From NCBI RefSeq assembly GCF_000960975.1, contig NZ_CP010803.1, forward strand, positions 961,001-1,025,000: 64,000 nucleotides of DNA, written 5' to 3'. The translations under genes were made by a program, and so were the position numbers. Positions 27,284 to 35,547 of this stretch are shown in pieces (within the stretch, counting starts at the first letter, position 1; every line of letters begins with the position of its first letter). This DNA is from Martelella endophytica (GTDB lineage: Bacteria > Pseudomonadota > Alphaproteobacteria > Rhizobiales > Rhizobiaceae). The notes beneath the pieces are model-generated. The model made no database searches. It had not been told where the DNA came from and saw only the letters and a list, made by a program, of their open reading frames with translations.

Positions 27284-28261
27284 ATGAAGAAAATGACATC
27301 TGCACTGGCTGTATTGGCCGCAGGCATGACGCTTGCAGCCGGTTCCGCCAACGCCACCGTGCGCCTGAAGCTGGCCGACGCGCTGGCCGCCGACCATCCG
27401 ACAAGCGTGATTCTGGAACAGTTTGCCGACGAGGTTGAAGAAAAGACCGACGGCGAGGTCAAGATCCGGCTCTACATGAACGGCGTTCTCGGCTCCGAGC
27501 GCGAGGTTCTGGAACAGGTGCAGAATGGCGCCGTGGACATCACCCGCGTCAGCGCTGCCAATCTCGAGAACTTCAATCCGATCTACCAGGCCTTTACACT
27601 GCCCTACCTGTTCAACAGCCAGGAGCATTTCTACGAGGTCATGGATGGTCCGATCGTCGACCCGGTCTACCAGGCTTCGCTCGACAGCGGCTTCATGGGC
27701 CTGACCTATTTCGACAGCGGCGCCCGCTCGTTCTACACCAAGTCGAAATGCGTCGAGACGCCCGACGACCTCAATGGCCAGAAGCTGCGCGTCATCAACT
27801 CGCATACCTCGATCCGGATGGTCGAACTGATGGGCGGCATTCCCACGCCCCTGCCCTATGGCGAAATCTACACCGCCCTGCAGCAGGGCGTGATTGACGG
27901 CGCGGAAAACAACCCGACAGCGCTGACGCTCGGCCGTCACGGCGAAGTGGTCAAATGCTATTCGCTGGACGAACACCTGCGCATTCCGGATTTCCTGGTG
28001 ATCTCCAAGACCGCGTTGGACAAGCTGACGGATGAGCAGGTCGCCATCATCAAGGAGGCCGCCGTGAAAGCCACGCAGGCGCAGAAGCAGGTCTGGAACG
28101 AGGCCGTCGACGAGGCCATGCAGCAGATCAAGGAAATGGGCGTCACCATCGTGACCCCCGACAAGGCGCCTTTCCAGGAAAAAGTTGCCCCTCTGATCGA
28201 GGAATACAAGAAGGATCCGGCAATCGGCCAGCTGGTCGATGCCATTCAGAACGCTCAGTAA
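27284..28261 (+). CDS. TRAP transporter substrate-binding protein (DctP family)
   Basis: Periplasmic solute receptor of 325 residues with signal peptide MKKMTSALAVLAAGMTLAAG and cleavage near ANA. DctP family features: LKLADALAADHP at the mature N-terminus, NGVLGSEREVLEQVQNGAVDI, LRVINSHTSIRMVELMGG with the conserved carboxylate-binding Arg, and GEIYTALQQGVIDGAENN. ATG 27284 was chosen because GGGAGTGAGACA precedes it; the upstream frame to 27206 is leader. The membrane subunits lie separately at 35043-36870, under the same regulatory box. Given the neighbours the ligand is probably an unsaturated galacturonide or other uronate (inference). Confidence 0.88.
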   Translation: MKKMTSALAVLAAGMTLAAGSANATVRLKLADALAADHPTSVILEQFADEVEEKTDGEVKIRLYMNGVLGSEREVLEQVQNGAVDITRVSAANLENFNPIYQAFTLPYLFNSQEHFYEVMDGPIVDPVYQASLDSGFMGLTYFDSGARSFYTKSKCVETPDDLNGQKLRVINSHTSIRMVELMGGIPTPLPYGEIYTALQQGVIDGAENNPTALTLGRHGEVVKCYSLDEHLRIPDFLVISKTALDKLTDEQVAIIKEAAVKATQAQKQVWNEAVDEAMQQIKEMGVTIVTPDKAPFQEKVAPLIEEYKKDPAIGQLVDAIQNAQ

Positions 28262-28283
28262 AATCCTCCCGGATTTGACCGCT

Positions 28284-28327
28284 AAGGCGCTTCTTGTCTC
28301 ATCAAGCAGGGAGCGCCTTTTCTTTTC
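28284..28327 (+). terminator. Hairpin terminator or attenuator after the TRAP receptor gene
   Basis: AAGGCGCT (28284-28291) pairs with AGCGCCTT (28312-28319), with a smaller CTTG/CAAG stem in the loop, then TTCTTTT. It lies 22 bases after the receptor stop and 50 before kduD, consistent with partial termination that gives more receptor than enzyme. Confidence 0.65.
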
Positions 28328-28376
28328 CAGACGTTGCCGCGGCAACGTTCCCCCATCAAAAGACTGGAAGAAACCC

Positions 28377-29138
28377 ATGATCACCGATGATTTTCACCTT
28401 TCCGGAAAAACGGCCATCGTCACCGGCTGCGATACCGGCCTTGGCCAGGGCATGGCCGTCGCGCTGGCCGAAGCGGGTGCGGACATTGTCGGCGTCAATA
28501 TCGTCGCTCCGACGGAAACCATTGCCAAGGTCGAGGCGCTTGGACGCCGTTTCGTGTCGATCGAGGCCAATCTGATGAAGCAGGATGACATCCCTCAGAT
28601 CGTGGAAACGGCCGTCCGCGCATTCGGAAAAGTCGATATTCTGGTCAACAATGCCGGGATTATCCGCCGCGAGGATGCCGTTGCCTTTTCCGAAAAGGAC
28701 TGGGACGACGTCATGAACATCAACATCAAGAGCGTCTTCTTCCTTTCGCAGGCCGTTGCCCGCCGGTTCATCGAACAGGGGCATGGCGGCAAGATCATCA
28801 ATGTCGCGTCGATGCTGTCGTTCCAGGGCGGCATCCGGGTACCCTCCTACACCGCCTCGAAGAGCGGCGTCATGGGCATCACCAAGCTGCTTGCCAATGA
28901 ATGGGCGCATCATGGCATCAACGTCAACGCCATCGCTCCCGGCTACATGGCCACCAACAACACCGCGGCGCTCAGGGCCGACGAAGAACGCAGCAACGAG
29001 ATCCTCGGCCGCATTCCGGCCGCGCGCTGGGGTCTGCCGCGCGATCTTGCCGGACCGGTGGTGTTTCTTGCCAGTGACGCCTCCTCTTATGTGAACGGCT
29101 ATACCCTCGCGGTCGATGGCGGCTGGCTCGCCCGGTGA
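28377..29138 (+). CDS. kduD: 2-deoxy-D-gluconate 3-dehydrogenase type SDR (KduD)
   Basis: SDR of 253 residues, the KduD length. In pectin breakdown KduD reduces 3-deoxy-D-glycero-2,5-hexodiulosonate to 2-keto-3-deoxygluconate using NAD(P)H. Motifs: VTGCDTGLGQG, NNAGIIRRED, the catalytic SYTASKSGV (Tyr-x3-Lys) and PGYMATNNTAALRAD, characteristic of KduD. Start ATG 28377 has GGAAGAA before it; the frame open from 28239 overlaps the terminator and is not used. KduI is encoded 1.3 kb downstream in the next unit. Confidence 0.9.
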   Translation: MITDDFHLSGKTAIVTGCDTGLGQGMAVALAEAGADIVGVNIVAPTETIAKVEALGRRFVSIEANLMKQDDIPQIVETAVRAFGKVDILVNNAGIIRREDAVAFSEKDWDDVMNINIKSVFFLSQAVARRFIEQGHGGKIINVASMLSFQGGIRVPSYTASKSGVMGITKLLANEWAHHGINVNAIAPGYMATNNTAALRADEERSNEILGRIPAARWGLPRDLAGPVVFLASDASSYVNGYTLAVDGGWLAR

Positions 29139-29266
29139 TCATACTGCGGCCTGCCGATAACCGGCGGTCAGTCTGCAGGACAGAATCTGAACAAGGCGGT
29201 TGCGCGCAAGCTCAGCCGCTTTTGTGTATTGGCCGCTGCAAACGGTCGCGCGCCAAACACTCCGGT

Positions 29267-29312
29267 ATGAAATTTTCTTTCATGTTTCGCAAACATTTTT
29301 CATGATGCATAT
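29267..29312 (+). promoter_or_regulatory. Regulatory box B upstream of the GH105-kduI operon
   Basis: ATGAAATTTTCTTTCAT (29267-29283), identical to box A over 17 bases, then TTTTTCATGATGCAT. The GTG start of the GH105 gene lies 64 bases beyond the inverted repeat. Same orientation relative to the downstream gene as boxes A and C. Confidence 0.7.
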
Positions 29313-29347
29313 TACTGCCATCACAATCATGCACCGGAGGAAAAGCC

Positions 29348-30439
29348 GTGCTTTCCAAAAAGCAACTGAAACAGAAGATCGAACTCCTGGTCGCGGGCCT
29401 GAAGTCACTGCGGGATGAAGGCAAGTTCAACGAACCGAATCTCGACGGGACTGCCGGCGACTATGTCAGCTTCAACGCCTGGGAATGGCCGCAGGGCGTC
29501 GGGCTCTACGGTCTCGCCCAGATGTGGCTGAAGACGGGTGATGCCGATGTGAAGACCCTGCTGGAGGACTGGTATTCCGCCCATATCGAAAAGGGTCTGC
29601 CGCCGCAAAACGTCAACACCACCGCGCCGATGCTGGCGCTTTCGCTGCTGTGGCGCGAAACCCGCGATCCCCGCTTCGAAGCGCCGATGAAGGACTGGGC
29701 GGACAGGATCCTGACCGAAATGCCGCGCACGCGCTGCGGCGGTTTCCAGCACAATGTCTCGGACAAAATCAATGACGACGAATTGTGGGACGACACGCTG
29801 TTCATGGTGGCGCTGTTTCTGGCAAGCTATGGCGAGGGCGCGGGACGCCGCGACCTCGTGAGCGAGGCCGCCTTCCAGTTTCTGGTGCACACGCATTATC
29901 TGGCGGAGCCGGAAACCGGGCTGTGGTTCCACGGCTGGACCTTTGACGGCAACCACAATTTCGCCCGCGCCCGCTGGGCGCGCGGCAATTCCTGGATTTC
30001 CGCCGGCGTTCTTGACCTTCTCGAGCTTGCCGAACTCGATGACGCCACCAAGCGCTACCTCACGGAAGTGGTCAAGGCCCAGCTTGAAACGCTGATCGGC
30101 TATCAGGCTAAAAGCGGCGCCTGGCACACGCTGGTGGACGACCCGTCTTCCTATGAGGAAATCTCCGCCACCGCCGCCATCGGCTACGCGCTTCTGAAAG
30201 GCGCGCGGCTCGGCATCGGCCCGGAAAGCTGGCGCGAGGCAGGTCTGAAGGCGCTTGCCGTCACGCTCGACAATATCGGCGAGGACGGCATCGTCGACAA
30301 TGTGTCCTATGGCACCCGCATGGGCCACGATCTCCAGTTCTACAAGGACATTCCGATCCAGCCGACCGGCTATGGCCAGTCCATGGCCCTGCTGCTGCTG
30401 GTCGAGGCCCTCAATATTGCCAAAGCGGAGGAAGAATGA
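29348..30439 (+). CDS. GH105 unsaturated rhamnogalacturonyl/galacturonyl hydrolase
   Basis: Cytoplasmic hydrolase of 363 residues, an alpha6/alpha6 barrel of the YteR/YesR type that removes the unsaturated galacturonyl residue left by pectate or rhamnogalacturonan lyases. Seen: AWEWPQGVGLYGL, the catalytic-Asp region LWDDTLFMVALFLA, FHGWTF and RARWARGNSW, and GYGQSMALLLL near the end. There is no signal peptide. It starts with GTG 29348 behind a strong GGAGGAAAA. Its stop overlaps the kduI start by four bases. The product 5-keto-4-deoxyuronate feeds KduI and KduD. Confidence 0.88.
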   Translation: MLSKKQLKQKIELLVAGLKSLRDEGKFNEPNLDGTAGDYVSFNAWEWPQGVGLYGLAQMWLKTGDADVKTLLEDWYSAHIEKGLPPQNVNTTAPMLALSLLWRETRDPRFEAPMKDWADRILTEMPRTRCGGFQHNVSDKINDDELWDDTLFMVALFLASYGEGAGRRDLVSEAAFQFLVHTHYLAEPETGLWFHGWTFDGNHNFARARWARGNSWISAGVLDLLELAELDDATKRYLTEVVKAQLETLIGYQAKSGAWHTLVDDPSSYEEISATAAIGYALLKGARLGIGPESWREAGLKALAVTLDNIGEDGIVDNVSYGTRMGHDLQFYKDIPIQPTGYGQSMALLLLVEALNIAKAEEE

Positions 30440-31275
30440 TGTTTGAAGACACACGCTATTCCGTTTCCCCGAAAGACGTTCGCGGCTACAGCAACGAACG
30501 CCTGCGGGAGGAATTCCTCATCGACAACCTGTTCGTCGCCGACACGCTGCAGATGGTCTACACCCATGTCGACCGGATGATCATCGGCGGCTTTCTGGCG
30601 GTGGACGGCGAAGCCGAAATCGCTGACGGCGCCGCGGTTGGCACGCCCGGCTTCTTCGATGCCCGCGAGATGGGCATCGTCAATCTCGGCGGCACGGGAA
30701 CCGTGACGGTCGACGGTACGGTCCATACGGTCGAGCACCGCGATATCGTCTATGTCGGACGCGACACGAAATCCGTCCGCATGACCTCCGAGGACCCGGC
30801 CAACCCTGCCGCGTTCTACATGAACTCGGTTCCCGCCGGTTACGCCGTGCCGTCGGCGCTGATCCGCAAGGCCGATTCCAAGCCCGTCACCATGGGCGAC
30901 GAGGCGCATGCCAACAAGCGCACGCTGCGCATGTATATCCATCCGGAAGTGTCGCCGAGCTGCCTGCTGTTGATGGGCATCACCGAACCCGCGCCCGGCA
31001 GCATCTGGAACACCGAGCCGCCGCATGTCCACGAACGCCGCATGGAAGCCTATGTCTATTTCAACATGTCGCCCGAAGACCGGGTCATGCATTTCATGGG
31101 CGAGCCGAAACAGGTGCGCAATATCGTGGTCGCCGACCGGCAGGGCATTCTTTCGCCCGCATGGTCGATCCATATGGGTGCCGGCACTGGACCCTACTGC
31201 TTCGTCTGGGGCATGACCGGTGAAAACAAAGCCTATAATGATGTGACGCCCGTTGCCGTGAAAGATCTTCTGTGA
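30436..31275 (+). CDS. kduI: 5-keto-4-deoxyuronate isomerase (KduI)
   Basis: Isomerase of 279 residues converting 4-deoxy-L-threo-5-hexosulose uronate to 3-deoxy-D-glycero-2,5-hexodiulosonate, the substrate of KduD. Zinc ligands are visible in PPHVHERRMEAY (His-x-His and Glu) and in WSIHMGAGT. Other KduI signatures are FLIDNLF and VYTHVDRMIIGG. ATG 30436 overlaps the GH105 stop and follows GGAGGAA; ATG 30439 is an alternative. The downstream gene begins at its stop. Confidence 0.95.
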   Translation: MMFEDTRYSVSPKDVRGYSNERLREEFLIDNLFVADTLQMVYTHVDRMIIGGFLAVDGEAEIADGAAVGTPGFFDAREMGIVNLGGTGTVTVDGTVHTVEHRDIVYVGRDTKSVRMTSEDPANPAAFYMNSVPAGYAVPSALIRKADSKPVTMGDEAHANKRTLRMYIHPEVSPSCLLLMGITEPAPGSIWNTEPPHVHERRMEAYVYFNMSPEDRVMHFMGEPKQVRNIVVADRQGILSPAWSIHMGAGTGPYCFVWGMTGENKAYNDVTPVAVKDLL

Positions 31276-33770
31276 TGGCCCAACAACCAAAAAATGGCGC
31301 AATGCGCCGGCCGCTGCCGAACGGCACGCCGGTCTGCTACTGGCATGTATCGGCCATTGCGCAAGAAGAATACAACGTGCCCGACGCCACCATGTCGGGC
31401 CATATGGATGCCCAGTTCTTCCTCACCAAGGAAAAGAACTTCATCCCGCACGAATATCCCTGCCGCACGCAGTTCGTCAGCGAACGGCGCGGCAAGCGCC
31501 CTTTGATCGTCGAAAAACAGAGGCCCGGGCGGATCTGGACGCCGTTCGGCTCGCCGCGCGTCGACCTGTCCGGCTTCTGGTTCCGCGCCACCGCGGTTTC
31601 CGCTTGGGCGGAAACGCGCATCGAGGCTAAAACCGCCGGAACGGCGACGCTGAAACTCAGCTGCTGCGGCGGCGCCATCCTCTTCGTCAACGGCGAAGAG
31701 GCGGGGTTCATGAGCGTCTATCAGCGCAATTTCGAAACCGATCAGGCATTCGAAGTGGAGCTGAAAGCCGGACTGAACGAGATTGCCGTATTCTTCGATG
31801 ATCTCGCCGAACGCGACGCCCGCTATTTCTTCGAGCTCGACTACTGCGACGGGCCGGAAGCCGTCGTTTCTCTAGATGTCCCTTGCGAAAGCGGACTTGC
31901 CGACGAGATCGAAAGCATGCTGGAAACCATGCATTTCGAGCAGCCGGCCTATTCCTCGGGAACCGTCGCCTTTCATTGCCCGCAGACCGTCAGCCGCGAC
32001 CTCGATGTCGAGATCCTCGTCGCGGGCGATTTCCTCGCCGAGGAACACGACACATTTACGACCCGCCTACCCGCCGGTTCCGAGCGGCTGGTCGTCGGCG
32101 ACGTGTCGTCGTTTCACAGCGACTTCCGCCATTTCGAGGTGCGCCTCAGCGCCGGCGGCCTGACCCTGTCGCGGCCGTTCACGGTTGAGATCGCGCGCTG
32201 CGAGGACCAGGGCGCACCACCCGAAAGCCTCGACGGTCGCATCGACGAAGCGCTCCGCCATGTCGCCGAGAATGGCTATGCGGATGCGATTTCGGCGCTG
32301 GCGCGGCTCGGACTCGGTCTTGGCGACGCAGAGACCGAGGCGATGATCGAGGCTTCTCTGCCGAAAATCGAGAACTGCCACGACTGCGCCGATTTTCATC
32401 TCGTGCCGCTGCTGTTCGGGCGGATCCGCTACGGCGATCTTATTTCGGAGGCCATTCGCGCGCGGATTGATGCCGCCACGCTCAACTTCCGCTACTGGCT
32501 GGACGAGCCCGGCAATGACGTGCAGTGGTATTATTCGGAAAACCACGCGCTGCTGTTCCACACCGCCGCCTATCTGGCGGGGCATTTCCATGCGGACAAG
32601 ATGTTCGTTCGCGCCAATGTGACGGGGGCCGAACAGTCAGAACGCGGCGCGGCGCGGCTTAGGGACTGGTTCGACCATTTCGAAAAATGGGAGATGGCCG
32701 AGTTCAACTCGGTTCCCTATTTCCCGATCGACCTCAAGGGCCTGACGACGCTCTACGCCCTTGCCCATGACGAGGATATCCGCGAGCGCGCCGGCAAGGC
32801 GATCCTGCGGCTGATCTCGGTGGTTGCCGCCTCCGCCCATCACGGCACGCTGACCGCCGCACAGGGCCGCTCCTACGAGCATACGCTGATGGCCGCACGC
32901 ACCAGCGAACTGTCGGCAATGGCCCGCGTTCTCTGGGGGCTCGGCAATTACGGCCGCACCTTCCAGACGCTACCGCAATTCCTGCTGTGCCTGCGCGATT
33001 TCGGCCTTTCGATCCCTGAAAGCGATCGCGACAAGGCCCGGCTTGCCGGTGGCGCACACCAGGAATGGACGTTCTCGCAGGGCGAAAACCGGTTCGCTCA
33101 CCTTTACCACTACAAGACCGCGGAAACGGCGATGGGCTCGCTGGCCCGCTATCGCTGGGGCGAATGGGGCTATCAGGAAACCGTGCTGCAACTGCGGATC
33201 GGCCGCAATCCCGATGCCCAGATCTGGGTGAACCATCCCGGCGAGGTGATCCATTGCGGTTTCGGCAGGCCCTCCTACTGGGGTGGTTGCGGCGCGCTGC
33301 CACGTGTGCACCAGTACCGCAACCTTGCCGTGGTTCTGTTCGAAACCCATGAGGGACAACCGGATTTCAGCCATATCTGGTTCCCCGCAAGGGCCTTCGA
33401 CGAAACCGTCGCAGCGCCCAGCCTTGCCTGCGCGCGTTCGGGTGACGGATTTGTCATGGTCAGCGGTACGGCCCCTCTCGAGCCGATCGAGAACGGCCCG
33501 ACCGCCGGAATGGAAATCCGCCAGACCGGCCGCAGGACCGCATGGCTGTTCCGGCTGGCGGAAAGCGGAGAGGTGGAAGGCGGGCTCGCCGACTTCCGCC
33601 AGCGTTTCGAAGCCTTGGCCTACGCCCTCGCCGAAGACGGGACCATCACCGTCGACGATCCGGACTATGGCGCCGTCGCCTTCGGAACGGATGGCACGAT
33701 TGCGGCGGAGGGCCGCAGCCTCAACCCCGCCGACTGGACGATCGAGGGCACGATCCGCAGCTTCGACTAG
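31275..33770 (+). CDS. Large putative polysaccharide-active enzyme of unassigned family
   Basis: A protein of 831 residues translationally coupled to kduI (ATG shares the A of the kduI TGA; GTG 31272 is an alternative start). I do not recognise the family. Visible layout: a beta-rich N-terminal third with a jelly-roll-like stretch (GFWFRATAVSAWAETRIEA then LKLSCCGGAILFVNG), a helical middle (about 330-700) with RYWLDEPGNDVQWYYSENHA and YEHTLMAARTSELSAMARVL, and a beta-rich end with SYWGGCGALPRVHQY and HIWFPARAFDE. This resembles the build of alpha/alpha-toroid lyases and hydrolases. There is no signal peptide. The context (GH105, KduI, box B) suggests action on imported uronate-containing oligosaccharides; catalysis is not proven. 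Confidence 0.6.
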   Translation: MAQQPKNGAMRRPLPNGTPVCYWHVSAIAQEEYNVPDATMSGHMDAQFFLTKEKNFIPHEYPCRTQFVSERRGKRPLIVEKQRPGRIWTPFGSPRVDLSGFWFRATAVSAWAETRIEAKTAGTATLKLSCCGGAILFVNGEEAGFMSVYQRNFETDQAFEVELKAGLNEIAVFFDDLAERDARYFFELDYCDGPEAVVSLDVPCESGLADEIESMLETMHFEQPAYSSGTVAFHCPQTVSRDLDVEILVAGDFLAEEHDTFTTRLPAGSERLVVGDVSSFHSDFRHFEVRLSAGGLTLSRPFTVEIARCEDQGAPPESLDGRIDEALRHVAENGYADAISALARLGLGLGDAETEAMIEASLPKIENCHDCADFHLVPLLFGRIRYGDLISEAIRARIDAATLNFRYWLDEPGNDVQWYYSENHALLFHTAAYLAGHFHADKMFVRANVTGAEQSERGAARLRDWFDHFEKWEMAEFNSVPYFPIDLKGLTTLYALAHDEDIRERAGKAILRLISVVAASAHHGTLTAAQGRSYEHTLMAARTSELSAMARVLWGLGNYGRTFQTLPQFLLCLRDFGLSIPESDRDKARLAGGAHQEWTFSQGENRFAHLYHYKTAETAMGSLARYRWGEWGYQETVLQLRIGRNPDAQIWVNHPGEVIHCGFGRPSYWGGCGALPRVHQYRNLAVVLFETHEGQPDFSHIWFPARAFDETVAAPSLACARSGDGFVMVSGTAPLEPIENGPTAGMEIRQTGRRTAWLFRLAESGEVEGGLADFRQRFEALAYALAEDGTITVDDPDYGAVAFGTDGTIAAEGRSLNPADWTIEGTIRSFD

Positions 33771-33784
33771 GCGGTTCGAACAAT

Positions 33785-33824
33785 GCCGGCGGGCGGCGCC
33801 CTGGGCCTCCGCCGGCGTGTTCTT
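33785..33824. terminator. Probable bidirectional terminator between convergent genes
   Basis: GCCGGCGG (33785-33792) and CCGCCGGC (33809-33816) form a perfect eight-pair stem with a 16-base loop, followed by GTGTTCTT on the plus strand. It lies in the 59-base gap between the convergent large-enzyme and lacI-type genes. Confidence 0.5.
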
Positions 33825-33829
33825 CTCGC

Positions 33830-34861
33830 TCAGCCCTTGCCACCCTTCGCCCGCGCCGTCGACCCGCGTTCGGTCAGCGAGCAGGACAGTTCCGTGCGGC
33901 GCGACAGGAAGGGTTCGTTGTCGAGAAGGTCGCGGATCATGTCCAGCGCAGCCGCCCCCATCTCGCGCATCGGGATCTGAACCGTGGTCAGCGGCGGATC
34001 AAGGAAGTCGCTTTGCGGCAGGCCGTCTATCCCCATCACCGAAACATCGCCGGGAACCGACAGGCCAAGTTCGCGCAAACCGAAAATGGCGCCGGCCGCA
34101 AGGCTGTCGCCGGCCGCGAGAACGGCCGTGAAGGCGTTGCCCTTTTCCCCGACATGACGGCGTATCGCCTCGATCGCGGCCTCGGGTGTCCAGTCGGTCG
34201 CATCGACCACGAGATCACGCCAGTGGACGCCCTCGATCGTCTCGATCTCGTCGCGCCAGCCTTCGAGGCGCCGCAGAATGGTGCGCCGGCCGGGGCGGGC
34301 AAGAAACAGGATGCGGGAATGGCCAAGCGATTTCAGGTAGCGTGTGGCAAGGGCTGCGGCCGCGCGATTGTGGGGCGCGATGCTCGACAGCCGCATCAGC
34401 GGATCGTCGCCATTGACCAGCAGAACGGGCTTGCGGAACGCGCGGGCCGGCACCAGCATCTCATCCTCATCGATGGTCAGCATCAGCACACCGGCGATTT
34501 CGGGATCACCGGCAGCCTCGTCCAGCATGCGGCGCTCGTCCTCCGCGTTCGAAATCGCCTTTGTCGCCAGCGACAGGCCGAGAATCTCGGCGCGCTCGCG
34601 CATGCCCTCCAGAACGAAGGCGGTGAACTGGTTCCGCTGATAGTCGAGCATGGCGCTGGCGCTGGCCGCGACGATGACCTTCAGGCCCGCGATCGACATC
34701 GGCACATGGTAGTTCTGCGACTTGGCCGCCTGCAGGATCTTTTCCCTGAGCTCCGGCCGCACCCCCGGCGTACCCGACAGCGCGCGCGAGGCGGTTGACG
34801 GCGAGACGCCGCAATAGCGCGCCAGATCGCTCAGCCGGACCCGCCTGCTTTCCTTTTTCAT
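33830..34861 (-). CDS. LacI-family transcriptional regulator
   Basis: Regulator of 343 residues: N-terminal LacI helix-turn-helix (VRLSDLARYCGVSPSTASRALSG) and a periplasmic-binding-protein-like effector domain with GDVSVMGIDGLP and DPPLTTVQIPMREMG. ATG 34861 is preferred over 34867 because GGAGGG lies six bases before it. It is divergent from the TRAP permease genes, with box C in the shared gap. It probably represses the whole pectin block through boxes A-C in the absence of a uronate inducer (inference). Confidence 0.88.
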   Translation of the reverse strand: MKKESRRVRLSDLARYCGVSPSTASRALSGTPGVRPELREKILQAAKSQNYHVPMSIAGLKVIVAASASAMLDYQRNQFTAFVLEGMRERAEILGLSLATKAISNAEDERRMLDEAAGDPEIAGVLMLTIDEDEMLVPARAFRKPVLLVNGDDPLMRLSSIAPHNRAAAALATRYLKSLGHSRILFLARPGRRTILRRLEGWRDEIETIEGVHWRDLVVDATDWTPEAAIEAIRRHVGEKGNAFTAVLAAGDSLAAGAIFGLRELGLSVPGDVSVMGIDGLPQSDFLDPPLTTVQIPMREMGAAALDMIRDLLDNEPFLSRRTELSCSLTERGSTARAKGGKG

Positions 34862-34885
34862 GTGCATCCCTCCGTTTCCAACAGC

Positions 34886-34931
34886 ATGAAATATTCTTTC
34901 ATATAGCGCAATCTTTTTTCATGATGCATGA
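34886..34931 (+). promoter_or_regulatory. Regulatory box C between the LacI gene and the TRAP QM operon
   Basis: ATGAAATATTCTTTCAT (34886-34902), one base different from boxes A and B, then TTTTTTCATGATGCAT. It is 24 bases before the lacI-type start on the minus strand, so the regulator probably controls itself as well as the permease genes. Confidence 0.7.
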
Positions 34932-35042
34932 TATCATCAAAATCGGTAGCCCAGGGAGGAAACCTTCGCTGCCGCATCAAACTGTCCCGGACGACATCGC
35001 GCCAGTGCCCGCGCTCCTTCGTTCGCGACATGGAGGACGCTC

Positions 35043-35546
35043 ATGATAGATAAAACAAAACACGCGCTGGAAAGCCTGCTGTTGTACCTGACCTCCGCCA
35101 TGCTTGCGATCATGGTCGGTCTGATGCTGTGGCAGGTCTTCACCCGCTACGTACTCGCCGCGCCGGCGCTCTACACCGAAGAGCTTCTCCGGTTCATGAT
35201 GATCTGGATGGCCTTTCTGGGGTCGGCCTATGCCTTCGGCACGCGCCAGCATCTCTCGCTGGTCTTTGCCATCGAGGCGCTGTCCGGGCGCAAGAAGCTG
35301 ATCCTGATGCTGATCAACGACACCGTCATCCTGGTATTCTCGGTGCTGATCATGTTCCTCGGCGGCATCAAGGCGGTGACCTCCTCGATGACGCAGTTTT
35401 CCCCGATCATGCGCATCCCCATCGGCGACGTCTACCTGATCATGCCGATCGCCGCCGTTCTGATCTTCATCCTTCAGTCGCTGAACATGATCATTCTCGT
35501 CCGCGACAGCAACCGGGCACCGCTGGAACCGGTGGGGAGCCTCTGA
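35043..35546 (+). CDS. TRAP transporter small permease (DctQ family)
   Basis: Small membrane subunit of 167 residues with four predicted helices; typical DctQ features are FTRYVLAAPALYTEELLRFMMIWMAFLGSAYAF and the conserved charged KRK-like loop after helix two. It follows GGAGGACGCTC. It is one base from the large permease gene and works with it and the receptor encoded at 27284 to take up an acidic sugar using the sodium or proton gradient. Confidence 0.88.
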   Translation: MIDKTKHALESLLLYLTSAMLAIMVGLMLWQVFTRYVLAAPALYTEELLRFMMIWMAFLGSAYAFGTRQHLSLVFAIEALSGRKKLILMLINDTVILVFSVLIMFLGGIKAVTSSMTQFSPIMRIPIGDVYLIMPIAAVLIFILQSLNMIILVRDSNRAPLEPVGSL

Positions 35547-35547
35547 C

